Assembly (NCBI GenBank): GCA_965233675.1 | Contig: OZ247498.1 | Location: 1,178,001-1,242,000, forward strand | Direction: 5' to 3' | Source of the DNA: SZUA-309 sp965233675 | GTDB taxonomy: Bacteria; Pseudomonadota; Gammaproteobacteria; Pseudomonadales; Azotimanducaceae | DNA length: 64,000 nt | Translations under genes and position numbers: made by a program | Shown here: positions 17,617 through 25,133 of the stretch, piece after piece | Layout of the letters: each line of letters starts with the position of its first letter | Numbering within the stretch: the stretch's first letter is position 1 | Notes under the pieces: model-generated | Databases searched by the model: none | Told to the model about the DNA's origin: nothing | What the model saw: only the letters and a program-made list of their open reading frames with translations

Positions 17617-17753
17617 TGTGTGAGGACTCTTTTTCGGGTGTGGAGCGCAGCCGAGCGGAGCAAGTGGCCGATTCGCGAAGCGAAAGGCCGACGCGCGAAG
17701 TCGAGGGCACCCCGAAGGGGCAAGCGGAGCACCCGAAAAAGAGTCCTCGCACA
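17617..17753 (-). repeat. Structured repeat, copy B: arms around 86-bp core
   Basis: The second copy, in opposite orientation. Core 17642-17727 matches copy A at 82 of 86 positions; one difference falls in the loop of the TTTCGC/GCGAA hairpin and three are adjacent. Its own arms, 17617-17640 and 17730-17753, pair at 23 of 24 positions (AGGACTCTTTTTCGGGTG and complement) and share no sequence with the arms of copy A. So the long outer stem is kept while its sequence is not. A role as RNA, terminator or mobile DNA hairpin is open. Confidence 0.85.
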
Positions 17754-17781
17754 GCCGCCGAAACACCCTCTCCAATCCACC

Positions 17782-18591
17782 TCAAAAACTAACAGCCGAA
17801 TAAAGCATTCGAGCAGAAACAAACACCAACAGAACCCCAAACGCCCGCCGCAACGGCAATGGCGCCACCCGATGCGCGACCTTCACACCCACCGGTGCCA
17901 GCACCATTGCCGCGCCCATGATCGCGGCGAATGCGGGCAGATACACCCAGCCGAGCATCCAGTCGGCGGCTTCCTGGCCCCAGCCGGAAATGATGTAGCC
18001 CAGCGCACCCGCCAGGGCGATAGGCACGCCCAGGGTGGAGGAGGTGGCAGTCGCACGGTGCACGGGGGTGTTGAAGTAGATGAGCGTTGGCACGATCACG
18101 TTGCCGCCGCCGATGCCGGCAATCCCGGAAACCAGACCGCCGCCTGTGCCGAGCAGCGCGGAAAGTAACGGCCTGGGTCTGGTTCTGTGCGCGGAGGGCT
18201 TCCAGCTGGTGAGCATGACGAAGGCCACGAACAGCAGAAAAAGACCGATAAACCCCCGGAACAGCAGGGTCGGCAGCTGCGCGGCGAGGGATCCGGATAG
18301 AAAACTGCCTATCACCAGAAAGAACGCCCAGCGTTTCACGATGTCCCAATCCACCATCTTTGCGCGAATTTGAGCGGATGCGGCGGAAATGGACGTAAAA
18401 ACGATACAGGCCAGAGATGTGGCCACCGCGATGGCGGTGGCCTCGTGGGGGCCGAACAGTCCCGCCAGGTCAAAAAGGACAATGAGGGCCGGTACGATCA
18501 CCACACCGCCGCCGATACCGAGAAGACCGCCCAGAAAACCGCTCACCGCGCCGATTGCAACGCAGGAAGAAAAAAACAAAAAGTGATTCAA
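17782..18591 (-). CDS. TauE/SafE family membrane permease
   Basis: A polytopic inner-membrane protein of the TauE/SafE (DUF81) family, usually exporters or permeases for sulfonates, sulfite or related organic anions. About eight hydrophobic segments are visible, with the family's Gly-rich repeats in both halves: GFLGGLLGIGGGVVIVP near the start and SGIAGIGGGNVIVP in the middle. I place the start at the TTG at 18591 because an ATG at 18834 would add an Arg/Ser-rich leader that is not membrane-like and would overlap the divergent MORN gene. With the TTG the protein is 269 aa, normal for the family. It is convergent with pyk. The substrate is unknown. Confidence 0.85.
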   Translation of the reverse strand: MNHFLFFSSCVAIGAVSGFLGGLLGIGGGVVIVPALIVLFDLAGLFGPHEATAIAVATSLACIVFTSISAASAQIRAKMVDWDIVKRWAFFLVIGSFLSGSLAAQLPTLLFRGFIGLFLLFVAFVMLTSWKPSAHRTRPRPLLSALLGTGGGLVSGIAGIGGGNVIVPTLIYFNTPVHRATATSSTLGVPIALAGALGYIISGWGQEAADWMLGWVYLPAFAAIMGAAMVLAPVGVKVAHRVAPLPLRRAFGVLLVFVSARMLYSAVSF

Positions 18592-18689
18592 TATGATTAA
18601 CTTAGGCGAAAGAGCCTGGAGTCTACTGAAGTTGCGTCGACTGCAGCAACGAACCACCGAGCGAACCGACCGGCACGGCCGTCCCAGCG

Positions 18690-18743
18690 GGCCCGGCCTG
18701 CCCGTGCCTGCTCGCTTTGTTCGTGCCGGGATAAGGCCGGGCC
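18690..18743. repeat. 10-bp inverted repeat in divergent promoter region
   Basis: GGCCCGGCCT at 18690-18699 is the exact complement of AGGCCGGGCC at 18734-18743, with a 34-nt loop. It lies between the divergent TauE and MORN genes, just before the MORN ATG, and could form a hairpin in that leader or be an extragenic palindromic repeat. Confidence 0.45.
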
Positions 18744-18766
18744 TTCGACTGCGACAGCATGCGTCG

Positions 18767-19723
18767 ATGCTGCTGATCGCCGTGCTGGCGCTCGCCGTCG
18801 GTTCGCACACGCTGGCGGCGGAGCGGGAATTCACCCTGGATAACGGCGACTACTACAAAGGCACCGTCGTCGATGGCTTCCGCACAGGTCAGGGCGTCTA
18901 CGTGTGGGCGGACGAGCGCCGGTATGAAGGCGAGTTTCTGCAGAATCGCATGCATGGCCAGGGCACCTACACCTGGCCGGACGGCCGCTCCTACACCGGC
19001 ACCTTTGTCGAAGACCGTCGCGAGGGCCAGGGCACGCTGACCTGGCCGAATGGCAATCGCTACGAGGGTGAATTCCGGGACAATCAGATGCACGGGGCGG
19101 GCACCTTCACCTGGGCCAACGAAGATGTTTATACCGGCACCTTCGTGGCCGACCAGCGTACGGGCGAAGGCACCTTCAACTGGCACACGGGTGAGGTGTA
19201 CACCGGCGAATTCCAGGAAGGGGTGCCCAATGGTCGCGGCTTCTTCGCCTGGCCGGATGGCAGGACATTCGAAGGCACTTTTGTGGACGGCATGAAGTCC
19301 GGCTATGGCGTGCTTGTGTCCATTCCCAACGACAATCGTTACGAAGGCATGTTCGAACGGGACGTACGTTCAGGACTCGGCGTGTTCCGCTCCCGGGACG
19401 GCACCATCTATCGCGGCCAGTTTGCCGAAGACAAGATGCATGGCTATGTGGTGAAGCAGAGTCCGGAAGGCAGCCTGGAGCTGCAGGCGTGGACGCGGGG
19501 CGAACTCCAGACCACCCGACCGCTGGAGGCTTCCATGCGTTGTCAGCTGGAAATCGAAGGCGCGCCCTGGATGTTCGAGGCAGACGACTGTGTGAACGGA
19601 TTGGCCCATGGACGCGGCCTGGCGGCCCGTCTGGATGGTCTTGAGATCATCGTCGATGGCCGGGTGGTTCTCGGCCGGTTGATCGAAGGCGACGTGCTCT
19701 CCCTCAGCCTGGAGGGTGGCTGA
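18767..19723 (+). CDS. Secreted MORN-repeat protein
   Basis: A 318-residue protein with a signal peptide (LLIAVLALAVGSHTLAAE) followed by about nine MORN repeats (pattern YxGxFxxxxxxGxGxxxWxxG, for example YEGEFLQNRMHGQGTYTWPDG split across repeats) and a C-terminal 80-residue region with two cysteines (MRCQLE and ADDCVNG). MORN arrays form long beta sheets that bind membranes or proteins. I chose the ATG at 18767; the longer frame adds an Arg-rich leader overlapping the divergent gene. Its stop overlaps the kinase ATG (TGATG), so it is cotranscribed with the kinase and FHA protein. A periplasmic ligand or scaffold for the kinase's extracytoplasmic part is inferred. Confidence 0.85.
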   Translation: MLLIAVLALAVGSHTLAAEREFTLDNGDYYKGTVVDGFRTGQGVYVWADERRYEGEFLQNRMHGQGTYTWPDGRSYTGTFVEDRREGQGTLTWPNGNRYEGEFRDNQMHGAGTFTWANEDVYTGTFVADQRTGEGTFNWHTGEVYTGEFQEGVPNGRGFFAWPDGRTFEGTFVDGMKSGYGVLVSIPNDNRYEGMFERDVRSGLGVFRSRDGTIYRGQFAEDKMHGYVVKQSPEGSLELQAWTRGELQTTRPLEASMRCQLEIEGAPWMFEADDCVNGLAHGRGLAARLDGLEIIVDGRVVLGRLIEGDVLSLSLEGG

Positions 19724-22017
19724 TGTCCTCCGTGGTGCAGCAGACGTTCATCAGCATTCCCGGTTTCCAGGTGCAGAAGGAACTGGGTCGCGGCGGCATG
19801 GCTCGGGTTTATCTGGCCGTGCAGCGGAAATTCGGCCGGCTGGTGGCGCTCAAAGTGGTGAGTGGCGACTTTACTCAGGATACCCGGTTCCGTGAGCGAT
19901 TCATTCGTGAGTCCCGGATCAACGCGCGACTGACCCATCCGAATATCGTCCAGGTCTACGACGTGGGCACCCATGAAGGCTCGTTGTTTCTGGTGATGGA
20001 ATACCTGCGTGGCGGTGATCTGAACCAGGCACTGGAACGGGGCATGCGGCTCTCGGAACTGGTGAAGGTGGTGAAGGACATGTGCCGGGCGCTCGACTAT
20101 GCGCATGGCAAAGGGTTCGTGCACCGGGACATCAAGCCGGAGAACATTCTGTTCCGGGAGGATGGCAGTGCGGTCCTGACGGACTTCGGAATCGCTCAGA
20201 TCGCCGATTCGGATGCCACGCTCACTCAGGCCGGCACCGTGGTGGGTACGCCGCAGTACATGTCGCCCGAACAGGCGAGCGGACGGGAACTGGACGGCCG
20301 CTCGGACATCTACAGTCTGGGTGTGGTGCTGTTCAAGATGCTCACGGGGGATGTGCCGTTCAAAGCGGATTCCGCCGTGAGCGTCGGGATCAAACACCTC
20401 CAGGAACCAGTGCCCCGGCTGCCGAATTATCTGAAGGCGTTTCAGCCGGTGATCGATAACTGTCTGGCCAAGCGTCCGGATCAGCGTTTTCAGAATGGCG
20501 GCGAGCTGATTGCGGCGCTGGATGCGGTGCAGACGGAAGCGGAACTGCCCAATGCCACCATCCGCGCTCAGGCCGTCAGCACGCAGGAGGTGCGGGCGGT
20601 GGGGAGCGATCTGCTCACCACGGCTCGGGATCCCAGTCGCAAGGACCGCAATTCCGATCGACGCCGGCGTCGACGCCGGTTGCGGGCGCTGCTGTCGCTG
20701 CTCGTAATCGTCAGCATCGGCGCCGGGATCACCTATGTCATCCTCGAGCAGCCGAGCTGGTCCGTGCGGGTGCTCACCTTCGCCGGGGTGATCGAAGATC
20801 CCATGGCCCAGGAGGTCTGGAACAATGCCCAGTCTCTGCACCAGGATCCGAATCAGGGCCTGGCGGCGGTAGTGGCCGCCTACCGCCGGGTGCTGGATGT
20901 GGATCCGGACCATGCGGGTGCGATCTCGGCGATCGCCGGGCTGGAAAGTCAGTGGCGTCAGTCATTCAGCGCCGCGCTGGCGCAGAGCGATCTCAGTCAG
21001 GCGGAAACCAAGCTGGCCGAACTCGAGTCCGCGTTTCCGGGTGATCCGGAACTGGCGAGTCTGAACGTTGCGCTCGCCGACCGGCGACGGGCGGAAGTCC
21101 TGCTCAGCAGTACCCAGGCGTTGCTGCGCAGTCACGGTATTTCAGACATTCCTTCGGCAACGTCCGCGATCCAGTCCTATCGGGAAGTGTTGCGCCTCGC
21201 ACCGGGCCACCCGGTGGCCATGGCGGAACTCGATACCATCGCCACCCACTATGCAGGCCTGGCGATGGAGTCCGCTGCCGCGGGCGAACTCGACAATGCG
21301 CTGACGTTGCTGGACCGGGCCAGTGCCGCCAATGCGGGGCTGCCCATTCTCGATGACGTGCGGGACAGCATCCGCCAGGCAACCACGCTGCAGGAGGAGA
21401 TCGGCAACATGCTGCAGCAGGCCGGTGAGCTGCGTGCGGCGGGCACCCTGATTAACCCGCCGGGAGAGAACGCGGCTGAGGTTTATCATCGGGTGCTGGC
21501 GGCAGACCCGGACAACGTGGTGGCGATGCAGGGGCTCAATGAAGTGGAGTCGCAGATCGTCAGCCGGTCCAGTCAACTGATTGCGGCGAGCGATATTCAA
21601 TCCGTTCAGGCGCTGCTGGATCGGGCCGGGGCGGTGGGTCTGAACCCGGACTCCATCGCCGAGGTGCAGGGCCGGCTGGATCTGGAGGTTGCCAGGCTTG
21701 CGGATGTGCAGACCGGCCTGGAGCGGGCGCAGCTCCTCCTGGCCCAGGGCTTCATCACCGCCCCTCAGCCCGAGAATGCGGTGGCGGTACTTCGTGAAGT
21801 GGAGCGGCTGGATCCCGGCAATCCGCAGGGTGCGGCGCTGCTGCAGGCGGCGGCGGAGCGGCTGGCTGCTGTCGCCGAAGAAGCCTATGCGGTGGGGATG
21901 GTGGAAGAAGCGCGTCAGTATCTGGAACTGGCCCTCACCGTCACACCGGATGTGAGCGAGTGGCGGGCGCTCAGGGCTACCTGGAAACAAGATAACAATA
22001 ATGCCGCAAGCCTCTGA
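19723..22017 (+). CDS. Transmembrane Ser/Thr protein kinase (PknB-like)
   Basis: A 764-residue Hanks-type kinase. The kinase domain covers about residues 15-270: glycine loop ELGRGGMARVYLA, Lys44 in VALKVV, catalytic HRDIKPEN with Asp136, DFG at 154-156, and GTPQYMSPEQ. A basic stretch (RRRRRRLRALL) leads into one transmembrane segment (about 318-342). The remaining 420 residues are predicted periplasmic, helical and repeat-rich, resembling TPR/SEL-like arrays (VYHRVLAADPDNVVAMQGL). It is coupled by overlap to the MORN protein upstream and the FHA protein downstream (17 bp). A signal sensed in the periplasm and passed by phosphorylation to the FHA partner is the obvious model. Confidence 0.9.
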   Translation: MSSVVQQTFISIPGFQVQKELGRGGMARVYLAVQRKFGRLVALKVVSGDFTQDTRFRERFIRESRINARLTHPNIVQVYDVGTHEGSLFLVMEYLRGGDLNQALERGMRLSELVKVVKDMCRALDYAHGKGFVHRDIKPENILFREDGSAVLTDFGIAQIADSDATLTQAGTVVGTPQYMSPEQASGRELDGRSDIYSLGVVLFKMLTGDVPFKADSAVSVGIKHLQEPVPRLPNYLKAFQPVIDNCLAKRPDQRFQNGGELIAALDAVQTEAELPNATIRAQAVSTQEVRAVGSDLLTTARDPSRKDRNSDRRRRRRRLRALLSLLVIVSIGAGITYVILEQPSWSVRVLTFAGVIEDPMAQEVWNNAQSLHQDPNQGLAAVVAAYRRVLDVDPDHAGAISAIAGLESQWRQSFSAALAQSDLSQAETKLAELESAFPGDPELASLNVALADRRRAEVLLSSTQALLRSHGISDIPSATSAIQSYREVLRLAPGHPVAMAELDTIATHYAGLAMESAAAGELDNALTLLDRASAANAGLPILDDVRDSIRQATTLQEEIGNMLQQAGELRAAGTLINPPGENAAEVYHRVLAADPDNVVAMQGLNEVESQIVSRSSQLIAASDIQSVQALLDRAGAVGLNPDSIAEVQGRLDLEVARLADVQTGLERAQLLLAQGFITAPQPENAVAVLREVERLDPGNPQGAALLQAAAERLAAVAEEAYAVGMVEEARQYLELALTVTPDVSEWRALRATWKQDNNNAASL

Positions 22018-23128
22018 TATTAAAATATTTATAACTCTAGACGAAGAGCGGATCCCGCTCACCGAGAGCACCACCATCGGCCGTCAGCTCGACAACGATC
22101 TGATGATCGCCGGCGAGGACGTGCTCGATTTTCATCTGCGGCTCGAACCTACGGACCGGGGCGCGCGGGTCTTCCCCCTGGGCGAAGCGAGCCTGATCGT
22201 GAATGGCGCCGACTGGGCGGAACCGGTGGATCTGGTGGCAGGTGACCGGTTGCAGGTGGGTTCCAGCGAACTGCTCATCAGCGCGGAGCTGCAGGGTCCG
22301 CCCCAGGCGGACGAATGGTGGCTGCATGCGGACCGGGACGAGTCCGTCTACAAAGTGACGGGCACCCTGGACGCGGGTCGGAGCGACGAGAACGAGATTC
22401 TGCTGCTCGACGATCACATCTCCCGCAAGCACGCCCGGTTCATGCTGAACAACGGGGTGGTCTGGGTTCAGGACCTGCGCTCGGCCAATGGCACCTACGT
22501 GAACGGTGAGCGGCTGTCCGGTGGCTGCCGGCTGTTCCATGGCGATGAGGTGAGCTTCGACAATCTGCGCTTTCAACTGGTAGGCAAAGGCCAGGATCTG
22601 ACGCCGGTGCGACAGGCGGAGAGCGTGACTCAGGTGGCCCTGATCAAGGAGGCGCCGCAAGCGGGATACGAGACCACCGAATTCGCGCTCGCGGACGCCA
22701 ATAACGATATGCCGCTCGTGATGCCCGAGGTAAGCGAGACCGGTGCCTTTCTGCTTGGCGTCAGTGAACCGGTGAGCGGTTACACCTTCCGGACCCGGAT
22801 TGGCGCAACCACCATCGGCCGTGACGAGGATTGCGACGTGGTGATCCGGGACCCGACAGTGTCTTCCCGACACGCCGAGATTGTCGTGCGACCGGAAACC
22901 ACCACCATCACCAACCTGATGGCCACCAACGGCACCCGGGTGAACGGCCACCAGATCCAGAATGCGGAACTGGTGGATGGCGACGTGCTGCGCATCGGTC
23001 AGGTGAACCTGGTCTTCAAGGACGTGCCGTCCATGATCGAGGAACGTTCGCTGCTGGGTAAACTCCAGTGGTTTCTGCTCGGCGCATCGCTGCTTGTAGC
23101 GCTGGGACTGATCTGGCTGATCGGCTAA
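22001..23128 (+). CDS. Membrane protein with three FHA domains
   Basis: A 375-residue protein with a C-terminal membrane anchor (WFLLGASLLVALGLIWLIG). Two clear forkhead-associated domains bind phosphothreonine: the middle one (about 115-195) has SRKHARF and SANGTYVNGE, the third (about 260-340) has TIGRDEDCDVVI, SSRHAEI and ATNGTRVNGH. The N-terminal 95 residues (TTIGRQLDNDLMIA, DFHLRLE) look like a degenerate FHA domain lacking the Ser/His of the motif. The ATG at 22001 overlaps the kinase end by 17 bp. It should be the reader or substrate of that kinase at the inner membrane. No phosphatase gene is adjacent. Confidence 0.9.
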   Translation: MPQASDIKIFITLDEERIPLTESTTIGRQLDNDLMIAGEDVLDFHLRLEPTDRGARVFPLGEASLIVNGADWAEPVDLVAGDRLQVGSSELLISAELQGPPQADEWWLHADRDESVYKVTGTLDAGRSDENEILLLDDHISRKHARFMLNNGVVWVQDLRSANGTYVNGERLSGGCRLFHGDEVSFDNLRFQLVGKGQDLTPVRQAESVTQVALIKEAPQAGYETTEFALADANNDMPLVMPEVSETGAFLLGVSEPVSGYTFRTRIGATTIGRDEDCDVVIRDPTVSSRHAEIVVRPETTTITNLMATNGTRVNGHQIQNAELVDGDVLRIGQVNLVFKDVPSMIEERSLLGKLQWFLLGASLLVALGLIWLIG

Positions 23129-23178
23129 GCTCAACCCTTCATTGTTTCTCAATTTCAGGCTTTTTCAGGGGCACGACA

Positions 23179-24084
23179 GTGGGTGTGAAGATTCCTTTCA
23201 AACGGGAGCTCGAGTTCGAATATGGTGCGGTGGAAACCGTGGAGCCGGGCATTCGCCGGGTGATCGCGAACAATCCGAGCCCCTTTACCCACTACGGCAC
23301 CGGCACCTATATCCTCGGGACCGGCAATGTGGCGGTGATCGACCCGGGCCCCGCGGATCCGGCGCACATCCAGGCAATTGTGGATGCAGTGGAAGGGGAG
23401 ACGATCACTCACGTGCTGGTGACCCACACCCATATGGATCACTCCCCGGGTTGCGCGCTGCTCAAAGATCACACCGATGCGCCGACCTATGCCTTCGGCC
23501 CCCACGGCGCCGGCAAGCTCGAAGAAGGCGTGCCGGTGGAAGAAGGCGGCGACATGGAGTTCAAACCGGATGAGCTCGTCACTCATGGTGATGTTCTGGA
23601 AGGCGGCAACTGGTCGGTGGAGTGCGTGTACACGCCTGGCCACACCTCCAATCACATGTGCTTTGCCCTGCGCGAATCCCGGGCGCTGTTTACCGGCGAT
23701 CACGTGATGGGCTGGTCTACCAGCATCATCTCGCCGCCGGACGGCGACATGATGGCATATATGGTAAGTCTCGAGTTGCTGCTGGAGCGCGATGATCGGA
23801 TCTACTGGCCGACTCACGGGCCGGCGATTACGGAGCCGCACGAGCACGTGCGGGCCTTCATCGAGCACCGCAAGGAGCGGGAGGCGCAGATCATGCAGTG
23901 CGTGGAAGACGGCGTGGGCGTGATCGGCGACATGGTGCCGCTGATGTATCGGGATACCCCGGAGTATCTGTATCCGGCGGCCGCACGTTCGACCATGGCC
24001 GCGGTGGAATACCTGGTGAAGCGGGGCGCTTTGAATGCCAGTGACGGGGTGTCGCTGACCTCCACCTATACGAAGGCGCGCTGA
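23179..24084 (+). CDS. MBL-fold metallohydrolase
   Basis: A 301-residue metallo-beta-lactamase-fold hydrolase, close in layout to LACTB2-like proteins. Zinc-binding motif THTHMDHSPG (HxHxDH) is complete, with later ligands in YTPGHTSNH, LFTGDHVMG and WPTHGPAI. A C-terminal winged-helix-like part (PLMYRDTPEYLYPAAARSTM) is typical of the group. The GTG at 23179 is preferred because AGGGG sits 8 nt upstream; a longer frame starting within the FHA gene adds unrelated residues. It starts 51 bp after the FHA gene and may belong to that operon, but is convergent with hemF. Thioesterase or lactonase type activity is likely; the substrate is unknown. Confidence 0.85.
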   Translation: MGVKIPFKRELEFEYGAVETVEPGIRRVIANNPSPFTHYGTGTYILGTGNVAVIDPGPADPAHIQAIVDAVEGETITHVLVTHTHMDHSPGCALLKDHTDAPTYAFGPHGAGKLEEGVPVEEGGDMEFKPDELVTHGDVLEGGNWSVECVYTPGHTSNHMCFALRESRALFTGDHVMGWSTSIISPPDGDMMAYMVSLELLLERDDRIYWPTHGPAITEPHEHVRAFIEHRKEREAQIMQCVEDGVGVIGDMVPLMYRDTPEYLYPAAARSTMAAVEYLVKRGALNASDGVSLTSTYTKAR

Positions 24085-24113
24085 CTACATTCGGTTTTCT
24101 ACGCCCGTTTTTT

Positions 24114-25013
24114 CTACACCCAGTCTTTCGGCGGCAGAAAATCCGTCAGCAGCGCGGCTTCCGGTGTCCCCGGCTCCGGGTGGTAGTCGTACTTCCATAC
24201 AACCAGCGGCGGCAGTGAAGCGAGCACGGACTCGATCCGTCGGCCGCTCTGGATGCCATACTTGGTGCCCCGGTCGATGGCCAGATTGAACTCGGCATAG
24301 CGGCCGCGCCGGTAGAGCTGCCAGTCCCGCTCCCGCTCGCCGTAGTCTGTGTCCATCCGCGCCTCGAAAATCGGCCGGTAGGCCGGCAGGAAGTGATCGC
24401 CGATCGAGCGGGTGAAGGCGAACGCGGCCTCGAATCCACCCTCCGTCCAGTCATCGAAGAACAGGCCGCCGATCCCCCGGCATTCCTGACGATGGCCCAG
24501 ATAGAAATATTCGTCGCAAGCCGCTTTCATGGCCTGGTAATGCGGCCCGGCCGCCGCCTTCGCCTGATTGTGCCAGTGCACGCAGTCTTCTTCGAAGCCG
24601 TAGTACGGCGTCAGGTCGAAGCCGCCGCCGAAGTACCAGACCGGCTCGTCCGCATCCACGAAGAAAAAACGCAGGTTGGCGTGGGTGGTGGGCACGTAGG
24701 GATTCGTCGGATGGACGATCAGTGAAATGGCCGTGGCTTCGAACCCGTGCCCGGCCAGGTGCGGGTTACGCTCCGTGGCCGCCGGTGGCAGCGAGGCGCC
24801 CACGCTGTGTGTGAACTGCACGGCAGCCTTGTCGATCCGAACACCGGCCTCCAGGACTCTGGGACGGCTCAACGCGCCGTTCTCGCCGGGAACTTCCTCC
24901 TTTCTGAACCGGGTTTCACCATCGAGCGCTTCCAGCGCGCCGACGATCTCGTCCTGCAGGTTCATGAAGTAATCGCGGACGGGTTGGATGGCTGGTTTCA
25001 TGCTCGTACTCAT
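24114..25013 (-). CDS. hemF: Oxygen-dependent coproporphyrinogen III oxidase
   Basis: A 299-residue HemF, which oxidatively decarboxylates coproporphyrinogen III to protoporphyrinogen IX in heme synthesis and requires O2. The sequence is typical over its length: GASLPPAATERNP, PTTHANLRFFFVDAD, WYFGGGFDLTPYYGFEED, GIGGLFFDDWTEGGF, YRRGRYAEFNLAIDRGTKYGI (split in the family) and the C-terminal FLPPKDWV. Start ATG at 25013; a second ATG at 25001 is possible. It lies downstream of the histidine kinase gene on the same strand with a 120-bp gap, probably under its own promoter. Oxygen dependence indicates an aerobic lifestyle. Confidence 0.96.
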   Translation of the reverse strand: MSTSMKPAIQPVRDYFMNLQDEIVGALEALDGETRFRKEEVPGENGALSRPRVLEAGVRIDKAAVQFTHSVGASLPPAATERNPHLAGHGFEATAISLIVHPTNPYVPTTHANLRFFFVDADEPVWYFGGGFDLTPYYGFEEDCVHWHNQAKAAAGPHYQAMKAACDEYFYLGHRQECRGIGGLFFDDWTEGGFEAAFAFTRSIGDHFLPAYRPIFEARMDTDYGERERDWQLYRRGRYAEFNLAIDRGTKYGIQSGRRIESVLASLPPLVVWKYDYHPEPGTPEAALLTDFLPPKDWV

Positions 25014-25133
25014 GCTTTTTCTGATTCAGGCGCCAGGCGGTCGGGAAGCCGCGCATTATGCCCCGTTGGCGAAGAATTTTGACTGTGGATAACCGAAAGA
25101 CAGGATGCTCGATGAGGCCTGCCTGACCGGACG

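Noticed and set aside
17185..17781. Short coding genes in the pyk-TauE gap
   Set aside because: Several short frames exist on both strands, but they are produced by the two inverted repeats and have no coding pattern or ribosome site.
18592..18834. Extended N-terminus of the TauE-family protein from an ATG at 18834
   Set aside because: The added residues are Arg/Ser-rich, not membrane-like, and overlap the leader of the divergent MORN gene.
19543..20913. A long minus-strand frame opposite the MORN and kinase genes
   Set aside because: No family signal and no ribosome site; the plus-strand genes are well supported.
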